From Cellulomonadaceae bacterium (GTDB lineage Bacteria; Actinomycetota; Actinomycetes; Actinomycetales; Cellulomonadaceae), in contig JAITCS010000075.1 in assembly GCA_031282935.1 (NCBI GenBank), positions 1 to 7,497 on the forward strand: DNA of 7,497 nucleotides, in the 5' to 3' direction. The notes below the pieces were generated by a model that was given only the letters and a program-made list of their open reading frames with translations, was not told where the DNA came from and searched no databases. How positions within the stretch are numbered: the stretch's first letter is position 1; each line of letters opens with the position of its first letter. The position numbers and the translations under genes were made by a program. This document shows positions 1-5,587 of the stretch, one piece after another.

Positions 1-42
1 CACGCGTGGTTCGACATTTCGGGATAATTCACTGGTATTCAT
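1..42 (-). CDS. 5' end of an unidentified gene, cut by the window edge
   Basis: An ATG at 42-40 on the minus strand is preceded by a strong Shine-Dalgarno (GGGAGG, 47-52) with a 4-nt spacer. From it 14 codons are open to the left edge: MNTSELSRNVEPRV. That is too short to identify a family. The gene lies on the same strand as sua5 and downstream of it, after a 133-nt gap (43-175). In many actinobacteria sua5 is followed by a wecA/rfe-type glycosyltransferase and then the ATP synthase operon, but nothing visible here confirms that. The gap has no clear intrinsic terminator, so read-through from sua5 is possible. It contains a 5-bp dyad, TTAGG (56-60) with CCTAA (79-83). I see the start and ribosome-binding site; the existence of a long gene is inferred. 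Confidence 0.55.
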   Translation of the reverse strand, partial: MNTSELSRNVEPRV

Positions 43-46
43 AACG

Positions 47-52
47 CCTCCC
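47..52 (-). promoter_or_regulatory. Shine-Dalgarno of the left-edge gene
   Basis: The minus strand reads GGGAGG, then CGTT, then ATG. This good anti-16S match at short spacing is the main reason to believe a gene starts at position 42. Confidence 0.6.
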
Positions 53-175
53 TGTTTAGGTATCCTGCTAGAACTGAGCCTAACCGAACCTGCGGACAAC
101 AACGGTAACGACACGCCAGACGATGAAATTAGTACATTATTTCTAGGCGCAACCCGGAGGCGGCGGCGGCAGAAA

Positions 176-1222
176 TCAATAACCAGATACCTCTTTGAAT
201 CCTGCCGCTTTGCGGAGGCGATTTTGCACCGCGGCGAACATCCCGTCCTGAGCTGGGGGCGGGAAAGCGAGCACCCGATCCGCCTGCAACTCATCAACTT
301 GTCGCAGTGCGCCAAACAGAGAGTGTGCCTGCGCCGCGCCATCGAAACGAGAGCCGTAAGCAACGAAAGGGAAACCCTTGAAAGTTTCGCAATGCTCGGC
401 AAACCCCAAAATACCGATCCGCTCGGCACTGTGTTTCGCCAAGTATTCCAAAGCCTCGGTGGGAGAGCCGGGGAAAATCTCCAGGGGAGTCACCGGAGCA
501 TAGTGGCGATATTTCATGCCGGGAGCGCTTGGAGCCTGCCCGGACACCAGTGGTGCATGGACGGCCTGATCGACCACCACCGGGCCAATCAAAGCCTCCA
601 GCGCCTCTAGCGTGACACCGCCGGGACGCAACAGGAGAGGCTGCCCATTTTCCGCGCTCAGCGACAGCACTGTTGATTCCAGACCCACCGTGGCTGGCCC
701 GCCGTCAAGCACAGCGGGAATCCGGCCATGCAACTCGGCGAAAACCTGTCTAGCGGTGGTAGGGCTGGGCCTCCCGGCGGGATTCGCTGACGGCGCCGCA
801 AGCGGGAATCCGCAAGCCTCAAGCACCGCCTGAAAAGCGGGGTGTGCCGGGCAGCGAAGGCCGACATCAGGCCGCCCAGCAGTAACTATATCGGGCACCT
901 GAGCACATTTTGGTAAGATGATGGTGAGCGGCCCTGGCCAAAATGCGGCCATTAGCGAGGTTGCCATTTCGACAACGGCGGTCGGTATGTGCTCGGTCAA
1001 CTTAAAAGCTTGAGCGGTGCCGGTAACATGCACGATTAAGGGGTTGTCGGCTGGCCTTTGTTTCGCGCGATATATTTCCGCAACGGCGCCCTCGGAGAGT
1101 GCATTAGCGGCAAGGCCATAAACAGTTTCCGTAGGAAGGGCGACCACTTGATTGGCGCGCAACAGTTTGGCCGCCGCCTCAATATCGCCAGGGCGGTCTG
1201 CCGCCAAAAACCGGGTTTCCAC
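176..1222 (-). CDS. sua5: L-threonylcarbamoyladenylate synthase, Sua5 type
   Basis: Makes threonylcarbamoyl-AMP from threonine, bicarbonate and ATP in the cytoplasm. The TsaD-containing complex then transfers the group to A37 of ANN-decoding tRNAs (t6A). The 348-residue protein is full length for the two-domain Sua5 form. The YrdC/TsaC domain (about 10-205) shows PTETVYG (30-36), KQRPADNPL (54-62), WPGPLT (95-100), LRCPAHP (122-128), APSAN (143-147), GLESTVL (180-186) and LRPGG (198-202). A linker with APGMKYRHYAP (233-243 approx.) leads into the C-terminal Sua5 domain (about 245-348), ending in a typical FAAVQNRLRKAA. The start is GTG at 1222. An AGGGG lies only 2 nt upstream, too close for a normal Shine-Dalgarno, and no better in-frame start precedes the first motif. 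The gene diverges from ddl. In many actinobacteria sua5 sits beside prmC and wecA; here the right-hand neighbour is ddl. Confidence 0.95.
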   Translation of the reverse strand: METRFLAADRPGDIEAAAKLLRANQVVALPTETVYGLAANALSEGAVAEIYRAKQRPADNPLIVHVTGTAQAFKLTEHIPTAVVEMATSLMAAFWPGPLTIILPKCAQVPDIVTAGRPDVGLRCPAHPAFQAVLEACGFPLAAPSANPAGRPSPTTARQVFAELHGRIPAVLDGGPATVGLESTVLSLSAENGQPLLLRPGGVTLEALEALIGPVVVDQAVHAPLVSGQAPSAPGMKYRHYAPVTPLEIFPGSPTEALEYLAKHSAERIGILGFAEHCETFKGFPFVAYGSRFDGAAQAHSLFGALRQVDELQADRVLAFPPPAQDGMFAAVQNRLRKAAGFKEVSGY

Positions 1223-1229
1223 ATCCCCT

Positions 1230-1235
1230 ATATTG
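1230..1235 (-). promoter_or_regulatory. Possible -10 element for a leaderless sua5 transcript
   Basis: The minus strand reads CAATAT, then 7 nt (AGGGGAT), then the GTG start of sua5. The key A at -10 position 2 and T at position 6 are present. No convincing -35 is seen 16-18 nt upstream. The 7-nt discriminator would place transcription initiation at or one base before the start codon. Inference only; it fits the lack of a usable Shine-Dalgarno. Confidence 0.35.
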
Positions 1236-1319
1236 GCAGCCGAGGCAGCGCAAAAATGTGATTTCTCGCGTGTCCGGGTGTCGCGGCGGTATATCGCTGC
1301 AGATTGCTCCGCAAAAGAG

Positions 1320-1325
1320 TACGCT
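1320..1325 (+). promoter_or_regulatory. Possible -10 element for a leaderless ddl transcript
   Basis: TACGCT (a TANNNT match) is followed by exactly 7 nt (CAGACTG) and the ATG of ddl at 1333. No Shine-Dalgarno lies 5-10 nt before this ATG, and no good -35 is visible. Further upstream is an imperfect dyad, GCGGCG (1283-1288) with CGCTGC (1295-1300), centred on a TATA-like GTATAT. It could be an operator or an alternative -10 (TATATC, 1290-1295). Confidence 0.35.
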
Positions 1326-1332
1326 CAGACTG

Positions 1333-2499
1333 ATGAATACTTTAGTCGAAACTGCCCAAACTGCCCCTGCTGCTGTGGCCGGTTCCGGCCCGGATGGCAA
1401 AATATCCGTTGTGGTGCTTTTTGGCGGGCGCTCCAGCGAACACGCGATATCGGTAGTCACTGCTGCTGGTGTTATTAGTGCCATTGACAAAGACAAATAT
1501 CAGGTAATACCAATCGGTATCACAAAGCATGGCCAGTGGGTTATTCCTGATCCTAATTTCATCAACGCCACCCTAGACAGTGCCAATTTGCCTGAAATTG
1601 TCACGGCCTCTGAGGGGGAAGTAATGCTTTCCTTGCTCGATAAGAACAAGAGCGTTCGGCAAGTCTGGTCTGATAAGCCGCCAGTTGAGCTGGGTAAAGT
1701 TGATGTGGTATTCCCTTTGTTGCACGGCCCGTTCGGTGAAGATGGCACCTTGCAAGGGTTATTGGAGCTTTCCGATGTGCCTTACGTTGGGTGCGGTTTG
1801 ATTGCTTCCGCAACAGGGATGGATAAGCATTACATGAAAGTGCTTTTCCAATCCGCCGGTTTAGCGGTGGGGCCTTACGAAGTGGTTTTGCCTCGGGAGT
1901 GGGAAAACGATCCGGCTGCTGTGACTGAGCGCATTTCTCATTTGCAAATGCCATTGTTCGTCAAGCCCGCGCGGGCTGGCTCGTCTATCGGTATTACTCG
2001 AATTACTTCCCTTGATCAACTCCCAGCGGCGATTGCGGAAGCGCAAAAATCCGACCCCAAGATTGTGGTGGAGCAGGGCATTGTTGGGCGGGAAATAGAA
2101 TGTGCTGTGCTCAGCGGGCGCCAAGGGGCAGCTCCGCGCACTTCCCTGCCCGGCGAGGTGGTGGTAAAAGGCGCAGATTTTTACGATTTCCAAGCGAAGT
2201 ATTTGGGCGTTGGCGAAGCGGTAACCGAGATTCCAGCCGATCTGCCGCCCGAGGTCATTGCCGAGGTGAGGGCTGTGGCTGTGCGTGCATTCGAGGCATT
2301 GGAAGGCGAAGGCTTAGCGCGGGTTGATGTTTTTGTCACTCCGGAACATAAGGTTATCGTAAATGAGATAAATACGATGCCCGGCTTTACCCCTATTTCG
2401 ATGTATCCGCAAATGTGGGAGGCCAGTGGATTACCTTATCCGCAGTTGCTCGATGAACTAATCCAATTAGCGCTCGAACGCCCCGTGGGTTTGCGCTAA
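1333..2499 (+). CDS. ddl: D-alanine--D-alanine ligase
   Basis: ATP-grasp enzyme that joins two D-alanines in the cytoplasm to give the terminal dipeptide of the peptidoglycan stem. From ATG 1333 it is 388 residues, normal for the family. Visible motifs are GGRSSEHAISV (31-41), which includes the substrate-binding Glu; HGPFGEDG (131-138); ASATGMDKHYMK (158-169); PLFVKPARAGSSIGITRI (207-224), the ATP-grasp and Ser loop; EQGIVGREIE; GADFYDFQAKYL with AKY at 288-290; and the metal-binding NEINTMPGF (345-353). The Tyr of AKY matches the E. coli DdlB Tyr216 position, so D-Ala-D-Ala rather than D-Ala-D-Lac specificity is expected. An in-frame GTG at 1258 would add 25 residues outside the family core and has poor signals, so ATG 1333 is preferred. 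ddl diverges from sua5 and converges on the lipoprotein gene with only 12 bp between stop codons. Confidence 0.96.
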   Translation: MNTLVETAQTAPAAVAGSGPDGKISVVVLFGGRSSEHAISVVTAAGVISAIDKDKYQVIPIGITKHGQWVIPDPNFINATLDSANLPEIVTASEGEVMLSLLDKNKSVRQVWSDKPPVELGKVDVVFPLLHGPFGEDGTLQGLLELSDVPYVGCGLIASATGMDKHYMKVLFQSAGLAVGPYEVVLPREWENDPAAVTERISHLQMPLFVKPARAGSSIGITRITSLDQLPAAIAEAQKSDPKIVVEQGIVGREIECAVLSGRQGAAPRTSLPGEVVVKGADFYDFQAKYLGVGEAVTEIPADLPPEVIAEVRAVAVRAFEALEGEGLARVDVFVTPEHKVIVNEINTMPGFTPISMYPQMWEASGLPYPQLLDELIQLALERPVGLR

Positions 2500-2511
2500 C
2501 CTGGAACTGAG

Positions 2512-3198
2512 CTAACTTGGGGCAAAGGTAACGTCAACCACGCATTGCCATGCGACGGGATGGTTTTCGGCAAGATATGGGTTATCCCACCGAATTAGGT
2601 CGTTGATCTCGTCATCTGTTAGCCCAACGGTGACATTAGCGTCAAAGGCATCCAAGCAACTCTGCAACGTGGTCATTACCAGTGTCGCCTCAGGGTCGTT
2701 GCGCATTTGGAAATGAATAGCGCGTAGGCCAGTTGAGGCACGCTGACATTCCGGGCGCACCTCCTCGAACACGGCCCTTTCCTCATCCGAAAGGCCAGTC
2801 GGCCCCCAGAATTGCCCCATGTTGCCGAAGCCAGAAAGCGTGAATTCGATGCCAGGAATTGCGGCATCGAAACATTCAAACATCAACGACTCAGCTTCAC
2901 TAAGTTCCTCATCTGTAATCCAGTTGTCTTCAAGAATTGCGAGTTGCGTCTGGTCGGTATTCGCATCAGATACCCTGGAGTGAATCCAATTCAAATATGC
3001 TGCGGATATTGGCTGCCCATCTGGATTCGTTACACTTACCGTTGCAGCGTCTTCAGAAGCTCCAGCAGCGCTAGAAACTGTGCCGCAACCCGCTAATATC
3101 ATCGCTACCATCGGAATAGCGAAAAACCCTGCAACGCCCTTCGTGTTTAGCATGATTGCGCTTGCTTGCGGTTTTGGCGTTATGGAAATAGGCCCCAT
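2512..3198 (-). CDS. Unrecognised secreted lipoprotein, cysteine-containing
   Basis: A 228-residue predicted lipoprotein. ATG at 3198 has a near-ideal AGGAGG 5 nt upstream; the frame also extends to a TTG at 3222, but that stretch contains the Shine-Dalgarno. The N-terminal leader has Lys residues, a hydrophobic core (about 23-34) and a lipobox LAGC, so Cys38 should be diacylated and the protein anchored to the outer face of the membrane. A small-residue, Ser/Ala-rich linker follows. The mature part is acidic, with four further Cys (109, 151, 181, 219) that could form two disulfides outside the cell. ITDEEL (94-99) and LSDEER (136-141) each precede a Cys by 15 residues, suggesting an internal repeat; LTDDEI occurs a third time at 193-198. 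I do not recognise the family. It occupies the place where some actinobacteria have a DUF3515 lipoprotein, but is longer and does not clearly match. Function unknown. Confidence 0.85.
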   Translation of the reverse strand: MGPISITPKPQASAIMLNTKGVAGFFAIPMVAMILAGCGTVSSAAGASEDAATVSVTNPDGQPISAAYLNWIHSRVSDANTDQTQLAILEDNWITDEELSEAESLMFECFDAAIPGIEFTLSGFGNMGQFWGPTGLSDEERAVFEEVRPECQRASTGLRAIHFQMRNDPEATLVMTTLQSCLDAFDANVTVGLTDDEINDLIRWDNPYLAENHPVAWQCVVDVTFAPS

Positions 3199-3203
3199 GA
3201 TTT

Positions 3204-3209
3204 CCTCCT
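3204..3209 (-). promoter_or_regulatory. Shine-Dalgarno fixing the lipoprotein start
   Basis: The minus strand reads AGGAGG, AAATC, ATG. This strong site fixes the start at 3198 rather than at the upstream in-frame TTG (3222) or the unsupported internal ATG at 3153. Confidence 0.85.
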
Positions 3210-3249
3210 GGCTTAGGGACAAAAGCGATAAGTCGGTGTGGAACTAGCC

Positions 3250-3265
3250 TTGACGATTATGTCAA
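3250..3265. promoter_or_regulatory. Inverted repeat upstream of the lipoprotein gene
   Basis: TTGAC-N6-GTCAA, a perfect 5-bp dyad in the otherwise AT-richer leader 52-67 bp upstream of the lipoprotein ATG. On the minus strand its left arm reads TTGACA, identical to a consensus -35, but no good -10 lies 16-18 nt downstream. It could be an operator or part of the promoter. The surrounding gap (3199-3367) shows no other gene. It also holds a small hairpin-like TGGCGC-N4-GTGCCA (3316-3331). Confidence 0.35.
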
Positions 3266-3367
3266 AATTTGCTCTCAAGCATATGATACAAATAAACGCC
3301 AGCGAAACTCACCGATGGCGCGCTGGTGCCACTGTGAGCGACGTTGTTGGCTTAGTTTAGGGACGGC

Positions 3368-3406
3368 AAAACCCGCGCAACCGCAACATTAAGGCAGTAG
3401 CGCGGG
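3368..3406 (-). terminator. Intrinsic terminator of rpmB
   Basis: On the minus strand, 14 nt after the rpmB stop, CCCGCGC pairs with GCGCGGG. After one T-T mismatch, ACTGC pairs with GCGGT (one G-U) around a 9-nt loop, followed directly by TTTT. A GC-rich stem of about 12 pairs plus a T run is a convincing Rho-independent terminator. It separates rpmB from the lipoprotein gene downstream on the same strand. Confidence 0.85.
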
Positions 3407-3420
3407 CTGCGGTGAATACG

Positions 3421-3621
3421 CTAGACGTTAGCGACGCGACGCTCGACCTTGCCAGCTTTGAGGCAAGAGGTGCAAACGTACAGGCGCTTGGGGGTGCCCG
3501 AAACGATGGCGCGGACGCGCTGGATGTTCGGGTTCCAACGCCGCTTGGTCTTGACCTGGGAGTGCGATACGTTGTTGCCGAACCCCGGGCCTTTGCCGCA
3601 GATTTCGCAGTTAGCAGCCAC
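3421..3621 (-). CDS. rpmB: 50S ribosomal protein L28, zinc-ribbon form
   Basis: Structural protein of the large ribosomal subunit, 66 residues, slightly longer than the usual 61-64 of this actinobacterial type. The start MAANCEICGKGPGFGNN, the middle KRRWNPNIQRVRA (26-38) and GTPKRLYVCTSCLKAGKV (42-59) are diagnostic. Two Cys pairs, C5-x2-C8 and C50-x2-C53, form the zinc-binding (C+) version normally used when zinc is plentiful. Many actinobacteria keep a second, Cys-free copy under Zur control elsewhere. The start is GTG at 3621, with AGGAGA (3629-3634) 7 nt upstream. The gene is monocistronic, with its own promoter and a strong terminator, and diverges from the DAK2-recG pair. Confidence 0.96.
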   Translation of the reverse strand: MAANCEICGKGPGFGNNVSHSQVKTKRRWNPNIQRVRAIVSGTPKRLYVCTSCLKAGKVERRVANV

Positions 3622-3628
3622 TTTGAGT

Positions 3629-3634
3629 TCTCCT
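3629..3634 (-). promoter_or_regulatory. Shine-Dalgarno of rpmB
   Basis: The minus strand reads AGGAGA, then ACTCAAA, then GTG. This supports a GTG start for L28 and agrees with the conserved MAANC N terminus. Confidence 0.75.
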
Positions 3635-3683
3635 GTGGTGGTATTTGACGGCTTGCCGATTGGGCACGCCTAGTAACCGTAAC

Positions 3684-3713
3684 ATCATAGCGGCTCGCGC
3701 AGCAGAAACACAA
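3684..3713 (-). promoter_or_regulatory. rpmB: Probable sigma-70-type promoter of rpmB
   Basis: On the minus strand TTGTGT (3713-3708) is followed by an 18-nt spacer and TATGAT (3689-3684), a near-consensus -10. Initiation near 3677 would give a 5' leader of about 55 nt carrying the Shine-Dalgarno. No Zur-like palindrome is evident by eye around it. Confidence 0.6.
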
Positions 3714-3867
3714 ACCGGCGGCGGCGAACCGCATACAAATGCGCCAGTAAAGTGATTTGCCGAGCCATTGCCCGAACGCGACGGCGTAATCTGAGCGCCA
3801 AGGCGCGAATAGCAACAAATCGTATCGCAAAAAGGTCATTTTCGGCGTTCTTGTCCGTGCCACCAGC

Positions 3868-3873
3868 TAGCGT
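3868..3873 (+). promoter_or_regulatory. Possible -10 element for a leaderless DAK2-recG transcript
   Basis: TAGCGT (TANNNT) is followed by exactly 7 nt (TAGCAGG) and the GTG at 3881. The -35 region is not recognisable. AGCAGG abuts the GTG too closely to act as a normal Shine-Dalgarno. The rest of the rpmB-DAK2 gap (3714-3867) holds a perfect dyad GCGCC-AA-GGCGC (3795-3806) and no gene that I can support. Confidence 0.35.
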
Positions 3874-3880
3874 TAGCAGG

Positions 3881-5584
3881 GTGGAAAGCAACTCAACGCC
3901 TGCGCTAGCTGATCCCCAAGCCATGCGAGCTTGGCTGTCGCTGGCTGCCGCCGCATTGCTGCGTGATCGCGAAATGCTGAACTCGGCAAACGTGTTTCCA
4001 GTGGCTGATTCTGATACCGGCACAAACATGTCGGTGACGTTGCGGGCGGCGGCGCAGGGGGCGGGCGCGACACCGGGGGAGGCTGGCGCGGCCGAGTTAT
4101 TGGCCGGGGCCTCCCGCTGGGCGCTCAATGGGGCGCGCGGTAACTCAGGCGTGATTCTCAGTGAGTGGATTCGGGGTATAGCACTGGCTGCGGGGCAGAA
4201 CTTGGCGTCGGCGGGGTCAGGGGGAGGTGCGAAACCACGGCAATCGTTGTCGCTTGGGCAGGCACTGGCCTCGGCGGCTGAGGGCGCGCGAAACGCAGTG
4301 GTTGATCCGGCTCCCGGCTCCATCCTAACTGCTATGCAAGCCGCAGCGGATGCCGCCCTCGACGCCGAAGCGAAATCATTATCAGAACATGAAGTGATCG
4401 CCGCCGCAGTTGCGGGCGCGCGGGTGGCCGCCGGTAACTCACCGCTAGAATCAGCCGTTTTAGCGAAATCCGGCGTGCTCGATTCCGGAGCTTGCGGATT
4501 CGTGCTCGTACTGGCCGCATTGGAAGCCATATTAGCAAATGTTGCAGCAAACGTAGCGCAAGTCAGTTTGGGATTCGAGTTATTTCAGCCAGACATCGGG
4601 GAGGGCAACACCGAAGAGGGCTTTGAGGTGATATTCAATTTGGCGAGGCCCGCAGGCGCGTTGGATTATCAAGCGGGCGGGGTTGTAAAACTTTTGCGGG
4701 AACAGTTGGCATCGCTTGGAAATAGCGTGGTGGTTATCGGAGGTTCCGCAACCGAGATAGACATTCCTGATTGCGTGAATCAGGATAAAGTGATTCCTTC
4801 GATTTGGCATGCGCACGTCCACGTCGCCGAACTGGGGCCGGTGCTGAAACTGATAGATAATTGGCGAGCTCAAGGGGAAATCACCGGGGAGCAAGTCAGA
4901 TTTTTGGGCGCGATACACGGCCCCGTCGAAATCTGGGCTGCGGTCGCGGATCCTGCGGTGGCCCGCGAGTTGGCCGAATTCGGCGTGACCGTGCAAATCC
5001 TCGGGCCCGATGAGGGCGAGAAAGGGCGAGGTGCCGCAGATTTCGCTGCGAGCCTGCAAAACGAGGTTTCACCGGACATCTTGGCTTTAGTGCCTCGTGA
5101 GGTGGGTGCCGCTGCGGTGCAAAGCGAGTTGGATGGGCAGCGCGCCGCGATCGGGCTGGAACCGCTGCCTGAACAGATCCTACTTGTAGAATGTGAGAAC
5201 GAGGCCGCGATAGTGGCATTGCTGCTCGCGAGCGTGGCAGAAGATGACATTGACGCTTGGGACAGTTCTGGCGCTAATCCCGCCGATGATAGCGTTTTAG
5301 CGGAAGAGACCGCAGCCCTACCGGAGGCGCAGAAATCACTGTTCAAGGCCGCCCGCACTAGAACCACTGCGGTCAGCGCGCCGTGGGAACAGTTGCAAAC
5401 CAAACTAAACGAGTTCTTAGCTCCCGCAGATGCCCAGTTGGTGGTCGCCATGTTGCCACCGGATGCGCCCGAGGACCTGTCCGATAACTTGGCAGCGGCT
5501 TGCGAGGCGGCAGGCGCGGAGTTTTTTGGGTTGCCGCTCCACAACGCCGGCACTGCCGAACTGGCCGTGGTGCGCCGCGCTTAG
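3881..5584 (+). CDS. DAK2-domain protein, FakA-like kinase
   Basis: A 567-residue member of the DAK2 / YloV / FakA family. In Firmicutes, FakA with a DegV-type FakB partner phosphorylates fatty acids; whether actinobacterial members do the same is not settled. The N-terminal DhaL-like kinase domain (about 15-225) shows NVFPVADSDTGTNM (37-50), whose Asp residues should bind Mg-ATP; GARGNSGVILS (84-94); and SGVLDSGACGF (197-207). The middle domain (about 235-400) has HAHVH (310-314), matching the family's VHVH segment. A C-terminal domain of about 150 residues follows. Canonical PDGDTGTN is ADSDTGTN here and DxGGxG is DSGACG, so two normally small or conserved positions are altered while the acidic residues remain. 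The frame is open from GTG 3752, but that 43-residue Arg-rich extension is outside the family. GTG 3881 is preferred; ATG 3923 is an alternative. No DegV partner gene lies in the window. The stop codon is 3 nt from recG, indicating co-transcription. Confidence 0.88.
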   Translation: MESNSTPALADPQAMRAWLSLAAAALLRDREMLNSANVFPVADSDTGTNMSVTLRAAAQGAGATPGEAGAAELLAGASRWALNGARGNSGVILSEWIRGIALAAGQNLASAGSGGGAKPRQSLSLGQALASAAEGARNAVVDPAPGSILTAMQAAADAALDAEAKSLSEHEVIAAAVAGARVAAGNSPLESAVLAKSGVLDSGACGFVLVLAALEAILANVAANVAQVSLGFELFQPDIGEGNTEEGFEVIFNLARPAGALDYQAGGVVKLLREQLASLGNSVVVIGGSATEIDIPDCVNQDKVIPSIWHAHVHVAELGPVLKLIDNWRAQGEITGEQVRFLGAIHGPVEIWAAVADPAVARELAEFGVTVQILGPDEGEKGRGAADFAASLQNEVSPDILALVPREVGAAAVQSELDGQRAAIGLEPLPEQILLVECENEAAIVALLLASVAEDDIDAWDSSGANPADDSVLAEETAALPEAQKSLFKAARTRTTAVSAPWEQLQTKLNEFLAPADAQLVVAMLPPDAPEDLSDNLAAACEAAGAEFFGLPLHNAGTAELAVVRRA

Positions 5585-5587
5585 GCC

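Noticed and set aside
43..175. Riboswitch or small RNA in the leader of the left-edge gene
   Set aside because: Only a 5-bp dyad with an 18-nt loop is seen; no recognisable riboswitch core, no terminator hairpin and no convincing promoter.
1290..1295. TATATC as the main ddl -10
   Set aside because: No -35 at a suitable distance; the TACGCT nearer the start fits better. Kept only as an alternative.
1258..1332. Upstream in-frame GTG start for ddl adding 25 residues
   Set aside because: The added residues are not part of the Ddl family, the GTG has only a distant GAGG (12 nt), and using it would consume the promoter region shared with sua5.
3316..3331. TGGCGC-N4-GTGCCA hairpin as a terminator
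   Set aside because: Short stem with a wobble and no T run on either strand. The rpmB terminator just upstream on the minus strand is far stronger.
3357..3863. Long minus-strand frame (about 168 codons) covering rpmB
   Set aside because: It overlaps L28, the rpmB terminator and the rpmB promoter in another frame. The L28 frame is unambiguous.
3752..3880. 43-residue Arg-rich N-terminal extension of the DAK2 protein from GTG 3752
   Set aside because: There is no Shine-Dalgarno, the sequence is unlike the family, and the extension nearly reaches the rpmB promoter region. It looks like untranslated leader that happens to be open.
3685..4530. Long minus-strand frame (about 281 codons) opposite the DAK2 gene
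   Set aside because: It is Ala/Ser/Pro-rich with no recognisable motif, antisense to a strand with clear DAK2 motifs. This is typical of GC-rich antisense shadow.
4870..5553. Minus-strand frame (about 227 codons) opposite the DAK2 C-terminal part
   Set aside because: Low-complexity Ser/Ala composition, no start signal and no motif; explained by the codon bias of the sense gene.
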